A stretch of 64,000 nt of DNA from Laspinema sp. D2d (GCF_025370755.1 NZ_JAMXFC010000015.1:1-64000), one strand, 5' to 3'; shown: positions 51,948 through 61,055, numbered from the stretch's first letter. The notes: generated by a model from the letters alone, not told the origin. Numbers and translations are program-made.

Positions 51948-54074
51948 ATGAGCGACCCTTCGGAATCCAATGTAGCCAAAAACATTAATATAGAAGAAGA
52001 TTTGAGGATTAAAAGCGAAGTGATTCAACACTCGCAAATTGGTCAAGCTGGAGGGAATTTAAGCCAAGTCCAGTATGTGACGGTGTACGAGAGTACCCTG
52101 AAGTGGTCGCGCTTATTTCACCAAGAAAGTAGACCCTCTAGCCCCCAAGATTATCGCTTTAGAAAAATCCTTCTCAATAAAATTAAACAAGATTGGGTAA
52201 AAGGCGTTTTAGAGAAATCGCTACACTCCAAAGCGATGATAGAATTGGGATTACAAGAGCGGGTCGATGCTGTAGATCGTCCGGTGAACCAACTTTTAGA
52301 AATGCCGGAAGAATGCGATCGCCTCTTGCCATCTGGAACCAGTGCCTCGGATATATTCACAGAAATGGGAGAGGGAAGAACCTTATTAATTTTAGGAGAA
52401 CCTGGCTCTGGAAAAACCACAATTTTACTCAAAATTACCCGAGATTTAATCAACGAGACTGAAGCGGATTTGACCAAACCCATCCCTGTCATTTTTAACC
52501 TTTCTTCTTGGGTAACCAAACGCCAATCCATCGCCGAATGGCTGATTCAAGAACTCAATAGTAACTATCAAGTCTCTAAATCCCTAGGAAAATGCTGGAT
52601 TAATGAACAGCAACTTTTGCTGATGCTGGATGGGTTAGATGAAGTCAAAGGAGAGCATCGGGAAGCCTGCGTTCAAGGGTTAAATCAATTTATTGAACAG
52701 TATGGTCAGACCGAAATTGTTGTCTGTAGTCGCATCCGAGATTATGAAGCCCTTTCCGCTCGATTAAAGCTGCGATGTTCTATTTGTGTTCAATCCTTGA
52801 CACCGGAACAAATTCACCAGTATTTGAATGCAGCGGGAGACCAACTCGAAGCAGTAAAAATGCTCCTCAAGGAAGATAGCACCCTCCAAGAATTAGCGCG
52901 ATCGCCTTTAATGTTGAGCATTATAACCGTTGCCTATCAAAATCTTTCTGGGGAAGATTTAACCCACCATAGCTTAATAGAAGAACGCCGTCAGCACTTG
53001 CTGAATACCTATATCGAGCGAATGTTTAGACGTAAACTAATTAAGGAAGAATATGCCAAGTATCGAGCAACCCGCTGGCTGATTTGGCTGTCAAAAAAAA
53101 TGGTGCAAGAGTCTCAAAGCATATTTTTAATTGAAAAAATGCAGCCGACTTGGCTAGAAAGTACCCTCGAAAGAATTCTTTACCGATTAGGAAGTTTTAT
53201 CATTGCTTTTACAGTTTCTACATTGGGTTCCATATTGGTCTCTATTTCTTTAGCCCTGATGTTTCTGCCAATTTTATTGAGTGCAGACTCATCCTACCCC
53301 TTAAAATCTGTAGTTGAAATTTTGAAGTTAGCCTGGTATAAAGCGCTATCAGAAGGCTCTATAATTGGCTTAAGTTATGGAGTTGTAATTCTTTCCAAAC
53401 AAGATAAAATTCAACCGATTGATAGCCTAAATTGGTCTTGGGAGGAAGCCCTGAAAAGCCGGAAAACTGCGCTAATCATTGGATTAATATCTGGAATTGG
53501 ACTGGGAATCCTTAAGGGACTTTATCACGAGGTGCAACGACAATTTGGGGTGCAAGGTATTCCCCCAGGATCAGGGGTAGTCATAGGCATTTTTGTAGCG
53601 ATTATGTCTGGAGTCAGTACGGCTTTGATTTATGGATTTACGCAAGGATTTAAAGGGGAAAAAATCCAGCCCAAAAACTTTCCAAATCAAAATATTTGGG
53701 AATCAGCTAAAAATGCTTGTATTTTAGGGTTAGCCGGAGGACTCATGCCAGGGATTTTTTCCATTGTGATCGCTGTCTTTTTCCTCCTGTTGACTAGAGA
53801 TACCAGCAATATGCTACCGAATTTAATCGGTGCATTGACGGGAGGATTTGTTTTTGGCACACCCCTGGGTTTAATTTTTGGAGGAATTGGAGTTTGTATT
53901 AAACATTTCACATTGCGCCTGATTATTTATTCTGCACAATATATCCCCTGGAATTATGCCCGCTTTCTGGACTACGCAGCGGAACGGATATTCTTACAAA
54001 GGGTTGGCGGTGGCTATATTTTTATTCATCGGATTCTGCTGGAACATTTTGCAAAAATGGAGATAAAACCATGA
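51948..54074 (+). CDS. NACHT NTPase with C-terminal membrane domain
   Basis: A 708-aa STAND NTPase. Residues 26-42 carry a short motif, QIGQAGGNLSQVQ, also found in the next two gene products. The NACHT domain follows, with Walker A GEPGSGKT (150-157), Walker B LLLMLDGLDE (~222-231), a sensor-like VVCSRIRDYE and helical EELARSPLM-type elements. From ~residue 410 there are about five hydrophobic segments (SFIIAFTVSTLGSILVSISL; ALIIGLISGIGLGIL; GSGVVIGIFVAIMSG and others), so the C-terminal half sits in a membrane. No repeat sensor domain is present. Its stop overlaps the CHAT gene start by ATGA, so the two are coupled. It could form a membrane pore or platform on activation; inferred. Confidence 0.87.
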   Translation: MSDPSESNVAKNINIEEDLRIKSEVIQHSQIGQAGGNLSQVQYVTVYESTLKWSRLFHQESRPSSPQDYRFRKILLNKIKQDWVKGVLEKSLHSKAMIELGLQERVDAVDRPVNQLLEMPEECDRLLPSGTSASDIFTEMGEGRTLLILGEPGSGKTTILLKITRDLINETEADLTKPIPVIFNLSSWVTKRQSIAEWLIQELNSNYQVSKSLGKCWINEQQLLLMLDGLDEVKGEHREACVQGLNQFIEQYGQTEIVVCSRIRDYEALSARLKLRCSICVQSLTPEQIHQYLNAAGDQLEAVKMLLKEDSTLQELARSPLMLSIITVAYQNLSGEDLTHHSLIEERRQHLLNTYIERMFRRKLIKEEYAKYRATRWLIWLSKKMVQESQSIFLIEKMQPTWLESTLERILYRLGSFIIAFTVSTLGSILVSISLALMFLPILLSADSSYPLKSVVEILKLAWYKALSEGSIIGLSYGVVILSKQDKIQPIDSLNWSWEEALKSRKTALIIGLISGIGLGILKGLYHEVQRQFGVQGIPPGSGVVIGIFVAIMSGVSTALIYGFTQGFKGEKIQPKNFPNQNIWESAKNACILGLAGGLMPGIFSIVIAVFFLLLTRDTSNMLPNLIGALTGGFVFGTPLGLIFGGIGVCIKHFTLRLIIYSAQYIPWNYARFLDYAAERIFLQRVGGGYIFIHRILLEHFAKMEIKP

Positions 54075-55108
54075 AAACTATTCTCATTTTATCGGTTAAT
54101 CCACCGGGAACGACGAGATTGAGACTCGATCGCGAAGTTAGAGAAATTCAAGATGCTTTGAGACGGTCGAAATATCGCGACTGCTTTCAAGTGGTTACGG
54201 CAGGCGCTGTTCGAGTGGAAGACTTGACGCGGGCTTTATTAGAATATCAACCGGCGATCGTTCACTTTTCGGGACATGGTGTGGGAACTGAGGGACTGGT
54301 TTTAGAAAACGAGTCGGGAGACACCAAACTGGTGAGTAGCGAATCTCTCGGCTATCTGTTTAAACTCTTCCAAACTAAAGTTGAGTGTGTTTTGCTCAAC
54401 GCTTGTTATAGTGAAATTCAAGCCCAAGTCATTCACCACTATATTGATTATCTGATTGGCATGAATCGACCTATTGGGGATGAAGCCGCTATCAAATTTT
54501 CCCTTGGATTTTACGATGCTTTGGGGGCCGGTGAACCTTATGAGCGTTGTTTTGAAATCGGTCGAGCCTCTATCGATTTACAAGGCATTCCGGAAACGGA
54601 AACACCCCAACTGAAAGCCCGCCCTCGCGCCTATTCTCTAGCTGGAGTACAAGACTCAGAACCGTTAGAAAAATCGCTGGTTTCTGCTCCACCTGTCTCT
54701 AAAAAAACCGTCTCTCAAACCTTTAAGATTAAGTCTAAACAAATTTCTAATAATGAAATCGCTCAATCGTCAGGAGATAATGTAGTTCTAACCCAGACCA
54801 ATAACTCGAAAATTCCTAAAAAATCATTAACTGTCCCTGAAGTTTTAGGATTGATCCACCAAATCTATTTAACCCTTGACCGTTCAGAATTACCGGATAA
54901 ATATAAACAAAAAGCGGTCAAACATCTCCAAAATGCCCAGGAAGAAATTGAGGAGGAAGAACCGGATAAAGATTTTGCAGCCAAAAATTTGCAAAAACTG
55001 ACCAAGGTTTTGAAAGAAGCGGAAGAAACTACCCAATTGAGTGAGAGCCTTTTGCAAAAGCTAGACCCTATTTATCAAAAACTATTGCTTTGGTTAGAAG
55101 CATCTTAA
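54071..55108 (+). CDS. CHAT caspase-like protease coupled to NACHT
   Basis: A 345-aa protein with an N-terminal CHAT-type caspase-like domain (residues 1-~180). The strand KTILILSVNPPGTTRLRLD begins it, the catalytic His69 lies in HFSGHG and the Cys112 in LLNACYS. A linker follows, then the motif EIAQSSGDNVVLTQ (229-242), which resembles motifs in the NACHT and nSTAND proteins beside it. The C-terminus (~250-345) is a helical bundle (VPEVLGLIHQIYLTLDRSEL). The start ATG 54071 overlaps the NACHT stop. The position suggests a protease effector held by the NTPase. Its substrate is unknown; the WD40 protein or the 49-aa product downstream are candidates only by position. Confidence 0.88.
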   Translation: MKTILILSVNPPGTTRLRLDREVREIQDALRRSKYRDCFQVVTAGAVRVEDLTRALLEYQPAIVHFSGHGVGTEGLVLENESGDTKLVSSESLGYLFKLFQTKVECVLLNACYSEIQAQVIHHYIDYLIGMNRPIGDEAAIKFSLGFYDALGAGEPYERCFEIGRASIDLQGIPETETPQLKARPRAYSLAGVQDSEPLEKSLVSAPPVSKKTVSQTFKIKSKQISNNEIAQSSGDNVVLTQTNNSKIPKKSLTVPEVLGLIHQIYLTLDRSELPDKYKQKAVKHLQNAQEEIEEEEPDKDFAAKNLQKLTKVLKEAEETTQLSESLLQKLDPIYQKLLLWLEAS

Positions 55109-55159
55109 AACCGAAAGCAGTTGTTTATAGCGGTTCCCACAATTATAAGGTAAATTTTG

Positions 55160-55214
55160 GGAGTGCGAGCATCTTGCTCGCTATTATCAAGAGCGAGCAA
55201 GATGCTCGCACTCC
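55160..55214. repeat. Perfect 22-bp inverted repeat
   Basis: GGAGTGCGAGCATCTTGCTC (continuing GC) and its exact complement flank an 11-base loop. A related GCGAGC/GCTCGC hairpin is at 61056-61080. It lies between the CHAT and nSTAND-WD40 genes and may attenuate transcription or be a dispersed repeat. Confidence 0.8.
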
Positions 55215-55305
55215 TCTATTTACCTGTAACTCATAAGTCTAGGAAGCGTTCTATCTAAAGCTACAGACAGTATTGAAAAATTTATTTAAGGGGCATCAAA
55301 CTGAA

Positions 55306-58300
55306 ATGAGTGAAATATCAGGGAGCGAGACCAACCAAAAACTTAATTTTGAGAGCGATAAAATTAAGCAGAACTTAATCGCCCAACAAGCCGATGGCAA
55401 TATTTATCAATATAGTGGAGTGACGTTTAACGAGACCAAAATTATTCAATCTTCGTTTGAGGAGATTAAACACCGGGAGTTTATTTCTACGTCGCCCTAC
55501 AAAGGCTTAAAGAAATTTGATTGTGAAGATAAAGACCTATTTTTTGGCCGCGACCAATTTTTAACGGGCTTAGTCAATGAACTGGAACAAAGCAATTTAA
55601 TTTTACTGATGGGAGCAAGTGGGAGTGGGAAATCCTCGGTAATTAGAGCGGGTTTAATTCCTTGGTTAGCCCAGAAATGGGGTTTACGGTTTGTGAAAAT
55701 CATCTTTACCCCGGATCGTGACCCTTTTGATTCGTTCTATGCCAGCTTACTGAGTAAATACAAACAAGCAGACGCCCAAATTGCCCGAGAAGCGAAAGCC
55801 GATACTCTGCATCGGGTGATTACCCAACTCAAACAGCCCGATGAATATTGGTTAATTGCGATCGACCAATTTGAGGAACTCTTTACCACGACTCAGGGTG
55901 ATAAGCGTGACCTATTTATCAATAGCTTAGTCCACTTAAATAAAACCCAACTCAACGCCGTCAAAATCATCGGGACCATGCGGGCGGATTTCCTAGATAA
56001 ACTGAGTCCGCACCCCAAATTAGCCAAAATCACCGATAAGCATCGCCCCCTGATTGCGGAAATGCAGCCGGATGAATTGCGATTGGCGATCGAGCAACCT
56101 GCCGCCCATCATGGCGTGCTTGTTAACCCCGAATTAGTCCAGGAAATTCTCAAAGACATTCAGGGACAAGCGGGATATTTACCCTTATTGCAATACACCC
56201 TCAACTTACTCTGGGAAACCGAACTTAAACAGAATTTAATCCAAGAACGCACCCTCAATCTCGCCACCTATCGCCAGTTAGGAAGAGTTCAAGGAGCCTT
56301 ACAACAGCACGTCAATACCCTCTATGAGGCGCTATCACTGGAGGAAAAACAAGCCACCCAAAGAATCTTTCTAAAATTGGTGGATATTGGACAGGATGCT
56401 GCATCCGGCAGCGAATGGAAACCCGTCCGCAGAAGGGTTTCTAAATCCATATTTACCAGTGAACTAGAGCAGCAGGTTCTCCTTAAACTCATTAATGAAA
56501 ATTTATTAGTCAGTGATTTTTCTCCAGAAACGCAAGAATCCACGATAGATATTACCCATGAAATTTTGCTGACTTCCTGGACTCAGTTGCATGAGTGGAT
56601 TAAGGAAAATCGAGAGGCTATAGCCATTCGTAACCGCCTCAACTACGATATGAGTCTCTGTAAAGGCAAAAAAAAATCCGAGGATGAATTGTGGAGTGGA
56701 TCTAAGTTAGAACAAGTTCTGGAACTCAGGAAAGATCCAAACTTTAATCAAGTGTTGGGGGGGTTTAGCCGAGAGGAAAATGAATTTATTGACTTGAGTC
56801 TAGGATTGCGTGATTCACAACGGCGCAAAAGTAATAGGAGACTCGCTAGGTTATGTCTATTTTTCTTCATATTAGCAGGGGGTGCGGGGTGGCAATGGCG
56901 ATTAGCAGAAATCTCTAAACGAGAAACGATTGTCCGAAATTCACAGTTACTATTTAATCAAGGACAAAATTTTGACGCCCTGATAGAAATTTTACGAGTT
57001 GCCACCCCTTTTAAAAATGCCGTATTAACAGGGAAACCTCCGCTCTCTGTCCACGGTACTTTGATAGATGCCGTGTATGCAAAGAAAGAATATAAGCGAT
57101 TAGAAGGACATCAGGAATCAGTAAATAGCATTGTCTTCAGTCCCGATGGCAAAACCCTGGCTTCTAGCAGTGGGGATAAGACTATCAAACTTTGGAATGT
57201 GGAGACTGGGGAAGAAATTCATACCTTGGCTGGACATCAGGATAAGGTTTGGAGCATCGCCTTCAGTCCCGATGGCAAAACCCTCGCTTCTAGCAGTTAT
57301 GATAAGACTATCAAACTCTGGAATGTGGAGACGGGTAAAGAAATTCATACCTTCACTAGACATCAGCATTCGGTTGCGACCATCCGCTTCAGTCCCGATG
57401 GCAAAACCCTGGCTTCTAGTAGTATTGAAGATAAGACTATCAGCCTTTGGAATGTGGAGACAGGGGAAATTTTTCATACCTTGATTGGACATCATGATCA
57501 GGTTTGGCGCATCGCCTTTAGTCCCGAGGGAAATATCCTCGCTTCTGGGAGTAAAGATAAGACTATAAAAATCTGGAATGTAGAGACAGGAGAAGAAATT
57601 CATACCTTGACTGGACATCAGGATTTAATTTGGAGAATCGCTTTCAGTCCCGATGGCGCAACTCTCGCTTCTGGGAGTATGGATAACATGATCAAACTGT
57701 GGAATGTAGAGACTGGTAAAAATTTTTATACCTTGACTGGACATCAGCATTTGATTTGGAGTCTCGCCTTCCATCCAGATGGTAAAACTCTCGCTTCTGG
57801 GAGTGGGGATAAGACTATCAAACTGTGGAATGTAGAGACCGGAAAAGAAATTTATACCTTAACTGGACATGACGAAGAGGTGAAGAGTATTGCCTTCAGT
57901 CCTGATGGCAACACTTTAGCTTCTGGGAGTGTGGATAATAGTATCAAACTCTGGAATGTAGAGACTGGGGAAGAAATTCATACCTTGACTGGACATCAAG
58001 CGAGGGTTTTGCTCCTCGCTTTCACTCCCGATGGTAAAACCCTCGCTTCTATGAGTGATGATAACAGTATCAAACTTTGGACTGTGGAGATTAGAGAAGA
58101 AATTCATACCTTGATGGGGCATCAAAGTTGGGTGAATAGCATCGCCTTCAGTCCTGATGGCAACACTTTAGCTTCTGGGAGTGTGGATAATAGTATCAAA
58201 CTCTGGAATGTGGAGGCTGGGGAAGAAATTCATACCTTGACTGGACATCAGGAACAGGTTAGTAGTATTGCCTTCAGTCCCGATGGCAACACTTTAGCTT

Positions 58301-59208
58301 CTGGAAGTGGGGATAACAGTATCAAACTCTGGAATGTGGAGACTGGGGAAGAAATTCATACCTTGACTGGACATCAGGAATGGGTTTATAGCATTGCCTT
58401 CAGTCCCGATGGCAACACTTTAGCTTCTGGAAGTGGGGATAACAGTATCAAACTCTGGAATGTGGAGACTGGGGAAGAAATTCATACCTTGACTGGACAT
58501 CAGGAATGGGTTTATAGCATTGCCTTCAGTCCTGATGGCAACACTTTAGCTTCTGGGAGTGTGGATAATAGTATCAAACTCTGGAATGTGGAGACTGGGG
58601 AAAAAATTCATACCTTGACTGGACATCAGGAACAGGTTAGTAGTATTGCCTTCAGTCCCGATGGCAACACTTTAGCTTCTGGAAGTGGGGATAACAGTAT
58701 CAAACTCTGGAATGTGGAGACTGGGGAAGAAATTCATACCTTGACTGGACATCAGGAATCGGTTTATAGCATTGCCTTCAGTCCCGATGGCCACACTTTA
58801 GCTTCTGGGAGTAGGGATAAAAGTATCAAACTCTGGAATGTGGAGACTGGGGAAGAAATTCAGACTTTGAGTAGACATCAAGATAGGGTTGAAAGTATCA
58901 GCTTCAGTCCCGATGGCAAAACCCTTGCTTCTGGGAGTGGGGATAAGACTATCAAACTGTGGGATGTGGAGACGGGGAAAGAAATTCCTACCTTGAGTAG
59001 ACATCAGGGTGGGGTTGATAACATCGCCTTCCGTCCCCAGGATAATACCTTAGCTTTTTCCGCTGGCAATACAATCCATATCTGGAATATCAATTTTGAG
59101 GAACTCTTAAAACGGGGTTGTAAGCAGGTTTATCACTATTTAAAAACTAGCCCGAATGTGAGTAAAAGCGATCGCAAAATGTGTAATGGTATTGTTACAA
59201 ACCAATGA
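55306..59208 (+). CDS. nSTAND1-type NTPase with homogenised WD40 propellers
   Basis: A 1300-aa NLR-like protein. The N-terminus has the short motif LIAQQADGNIYQ (~24-35). The nSTAND domain starts SPYKGLKKFDCEDKDLFFGR, with Walker A MGASGSGKSS and Walker B LIAIDQFEELF, TMRADFLDKL and the winged-helix-like VRRRVSK and ITHEILLTSW. One TM segment (LCLFFFILAGGAGWQW) precedes 15 full WD40 units plus one degenerate unit, each 42 aa (unit LTGHQEWVYSIAFSPDGNTL...). The C-terminal cap is GCKQVYHYLKTSP. ATG 55306 is preferred; a TTG at 55273 is in frame but lacks a ribosome-binding site. No effector domain is visible, so it probably acts through partners. The next ORF starts at its stop (ATGA). Confidence 0.9.
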   Translation: MSEISGSETNQKLNFESDKIKQNLIAQQADGNIYQYSGVTFNETKIIQSSFEEIKHREFISTSPYKGLKKFDCEDKDLFFGRDQFLTGLVNELEQSNLILLMGASGSGKSSVIRAGLIPWLAQKWGLRFVKIIFTPDRDPFDSFYASLLSKYKQADAQIAREAKADTLHRVITQLKQPDEYWLIAIDQFEELFTTTQGDKRDLFINSLVHLNKTQLNAVKIIGTMRADFLDKLSPHPKLAKITDKHRPLIAEMQPDELRLAIEQPAAHHGVLVNPELVQEILKDIQGQAGYLPLLQYTLNLLWETELKQNLIQERTLNLATYRQLGRVQGALQQHVNTLYEALSLEEKQATQRIFLKLVDIGQDAASGSEWKPVRRRVSKSIFTSELEQQVLLKLINENLLVSDFSPETQESTIDITHEILLTSWTQLHEWIKENREAIAIRNRLNYDMSLCKGKKKSEDELWSGSKLEQVLELRKDPNFNQVLGGFSREENEFIDLSLGLRDSQRRKSNRRLARLCLFFFILAGGAGWQWRLAEISKRETIVRNSQLLFNQGQNFDALIEILRVATPFKNAVLTGKPPLSVHGTLIDAVYAKKEYKRLEGHQESVNSIVFSPDGKTLASSSGDKTIKLWNVETGEEIHTLAGHQDKVWSIAFSPDGKTLASSSYDKTIKLWNVETGKEIHTFTRHQHSVATIRFSPDGKTLASSSIEDKTISLWNVETGEIFHTLIGHHDQVWRIAFSPEGNILASGSKDKTIKIWNVETGEEIHTLTGHQDLIWRIAFSPDGATLASGSMDNMIKLWNVETGKNFYTLTGHQHLIWSLAFHPDGKTLASGSGDKTIKLWNVETGKEIYTLTGHDEEVKSIAFSPDGNTLASGSVDNSIKLWNVETGEEIHTLTGHQARVLLLAFTPDGKTLASMSDDNSIKLWTVEIREEIHTLMGHQSWVNSIAFSPDGNTLASGSVDNSIKLWNVEAGEEIHTLTGHQEQVSSIAFSPDGNTLASGSGDNSIKLWNVETGEEIHTLTGHQEWVYSIAFSPDGNTLASGSGDNSIKLWNVETGEEIHTLTGHQEWVYSIAFSPDGNTLASGSVDNSIKLWNVETGEKIHTLTGHQEQVSSIAFSPDGNTLASGSGDNSIKLWNVETGEEIHTLTGHQESVYSIAFSPDGHTLASGSRDKSIKLWNVETGEEIQTLSRHQDRVESISFSPDGKTLASGSGDKTIKLWDVETGKEIPTLSRHQGGVDNIAFRPQDNTLAFSAGNTIHIWNINFEELLKRGCKQVYHYLKTSPNVSKSDRKMCNGIVTNQ
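57100..59060 (+). repeat. 126-bp tandem DNA repeats encoding WD40 units
   Basis: About fifteen 126-bp units encode the propeller blades. Units starting at 58261 and 58639 are identical for well over 100 bases, 378 bases apart (three units). This shows a recent three-unit duplication or gene conversion. Differences between units cluster at a few codons just after GHQ. Confidence 0.9.
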
Positions 59209-59354
59209 GCGACAACTTTAAACGAATCCAAGAGGTTTTACCTCGCTTTCAAAGCTCTGATTGTGCTGCTGCCTCTGGCAAGGGAAGCAGAAAATTTACG
59301 GCAAGGGAACCAGAAACCGGGTTTCTGCGATACATCAGGTCTTTTTCTTTTTAA
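59205..59354 (+). CDS. Short overlapping ORF, possible truncated operon gene
   Basis: ATG 59205 overlaps the stop of the WD40 gene (ATGA), the coupling used by NACHT-CHAT upstream. The 49-codon product begins MSDNFKRIQEVLPRFQ, a gene-like start. It then runs into a copy of the GAAACCGGGTTTC dispersed repeat (about 59315-59330) and stops. This looks like the 5' stump of a fourth operon gene cut off by a repeat, or a genuine microprotein. No homology is recognised. Confidence 0.4.
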   Translation: MSDNFKRIQEVLPRFQSSDCAAASGKGSRKFTAREPETGFLRYIRSFSF

Positions 59355-59399
59355 GCCTGTTCTACCGGACATGATATAATTTTTCATGTTTGGTGGGGT

Positions 59400-61004
59400 C
59401 TAATCCAGCAGAAGACCGATCGCAGCTAGTCCCCAGAAGCCGAACAATAACCAATCGCCCCATCGCACATAAAGGGTCTGAGTTTGGCGTCGGTAAATGG
59501 TATCGGTATGAATTTGATAGGTATTCTGTTCGGAAATCCAGAGGGTTTTGCCTTGGGGATTGACGATCGCCGAATAACCTGTATTGGTGGCACGAACCGC
59601 CCAGCGATCGGTCTCGATCGCCCGCATCACGTCTTGAGCATGATGTTGTTCCATCATGGTTGCGGTATAATGAGCATCATTAGACGCACTCAGGATAAAC
59701 TCCCCTCCGGCTGCTGCTTGGCGTCGAAACAGTTCAGAAAAGGCAGAATCATAACAAATCCCGGCGATCGCTCGTCCGAAGGGTGTATCAAATACTTGAT
59801 CCGGTTTCCCTGCCACTAATCGCGCCTCTAATGGTGATAACCTGGAGACGATTTTACCAAAAATTTCCTCAAATGGAATATATTCTCCCAAGGGAACCAG
59901 CTTGGTTTTATCGTACCGGCTAAAGGTTTCTCCATCGGGAGTTACGGTGATTAAACTATTGGTAAAGTTGCCCTCTCGACTGCCAAAGGTTCCCACCCAA
60001 GCTGTTGCATTATAATCCAGAATGGTTTGATAAAAGGAACTGTAACGGGTATTTTCATCGGTCCATAAATAGGGAAATGCAGTTTCGGGAATCAAGATGC
60101 CATCGACTCCCGCCTCGGCTAATTCTTGATAGCCTGTGGTATATCCTTCCAAGGCGCGACGCCATCCCTGGGAATCAAACTTAATTTCATTGGGAATATT
60201 CCCTTGAATGATGCCAACGGTTAAGGCAGTTTCTGGAGATTGGGTCAGGGGGCGATTGTAGAGAGCAAATCCAATTCCATGTAAAATCAGGAATAAAATA
60301 ATGGGTGAAGCTAATAATAACCCTCGGGTTCGGGTGGGAGAGTTTCGGTTAGAATTGAAGGACAGGATGGCTTCAGCAATTAATCCATTGACGATGACGA
60401 TCGCCCCGGTAATTGTGGTCGGTCCCGATAGTTGTCCCAGGTGCAAAATCACTAAGTTTTGGTGACTTTGGGTATAAGCGAGGGCGGTCCACCAGAGGTT
60501 TCCTGCACTCCATAAGGCTTCTAAACTACACCAGATAGCAGTTGCGATCGCTACCCGAACCCAGGGAGAGGGAGGATGTCCAGAAACTTTTGTAAATCGC
60601 CGAGTAATTGCGGTTAGAGTGATGGCCCAAACGGTGACTAATGCCGCACCCAAGAGGGTGATAAAAGTCCAACAAAAGGAGGCGATCGCCAAACTTGCCA
60701 GCCAAGGAACCCCCAACCAAGTCATCGGATGAATTCCGGTAATCCAAAACAAGGCGATGCCGTGATATCCGATTCCCCATAATAAAGGCAATCCTAAAAA
60801 TTTCCACTGCCAGATTCGCTGAGTTTCTGAGGGGTTGCCTCCAGTTTTGACCAGGAGAATCCACAGGGGAACCAAGGCAATCCAAGCCAAGGGCCAAGCG
60901 TTGAAAGGGGCGGGGGTTAATCCCATTAAAATACCCCCGAATAAAGCGGCGGATAATCTCCAGAAATTGTTAGATTTTAAAGCAATTTTGATAGTATTTA
61001 CCAC
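59400..61004 (-). CDS. lnt: Apolipoprotein N-acyltransferase
   Basis: A 534-aa inner-membrane enzyme that adds the third acyl chain to lipoproteins. About eight hydrophobic N-terminal segments (AALFGGILMGLTPAPFNAWP; GIALFWITGIHPMTWLG) are followed by the periplasmic nitrilase-fold domain. The triad is visible: Glu in ILIPETAFPY, Lys in KTKLVPLGEYIPFEE and Cys in AGICYDSAFSEL (Asp replaces the more common Glu after CY). One C-terminal TM helix (WLLFGFWGLAAIGLLL) ends it. Start ATG 61004. It lies downstream of gyrA on the same strand, with a hairpin between, and is convergent with the NACHT-WD40 island. Confidence 0.95.
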   Translation of the reverse strand: MVNTIKIALKSNNFWRLSAALFGGILMGLTPAPFNAWPLAWIALVPLWILLVKTGGNPSETQRIWQWKFLGLPLLWGIGYHGIALFWITGIHPMTWLGVPWLASLAIASFCWTFITLLGAALVTVWAITLTAITRRFTKVSGHPPSPWVRVAIATAIWCSLEALWSAGNLWWTALAYTQSHQNLVILHLGQLSGPTTITGAIVIVNGLIAEAILSFNSNRNSPTRTRGLLLASPIILFLILHGIGFALYNRPLTQSPETALTVGIIQGNIPNEIKFDSQGWRRALEGYTTGYQELAEAGVDGILIPETAFPYLWTDENTRYSSFYQTILDYNATAWVGTFGSREGNFTNSLITVTPDGETFSRYDKTKLVPLGEYIPFEEIFGKIVSRLSPLEARLVAGKPDQVFDTPFGRAIAGICYDSAFSELFRRQAAAGGEFILSASNDAHYTATMMEQHHAQDVMRAIETDRWAVRATNTGYSAIVNPQGKTLWISEQNTYQIHTDTIYRRQTQTLYVRWGDWLLFGFWGLAAIGLLLD

Positions 61005-61055
61005 GGCTATTTGTTTTAAATTATGGTTTTTGGATAATACAAATTAGTTATAAAG

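Noticed and set aside
57118-59004. Several repetitive minus-strand frames opposite the WD40 repeats
   Set aside because: Shadows produced by the 126-bp repeats, with no independent signals.
57100-59060. CRISPR-like array from regularly spaced repeats
   Set aside because: The 126-bp periodicity is coding WD40 sequence in one open frame; repeat and spacer structure is absent.
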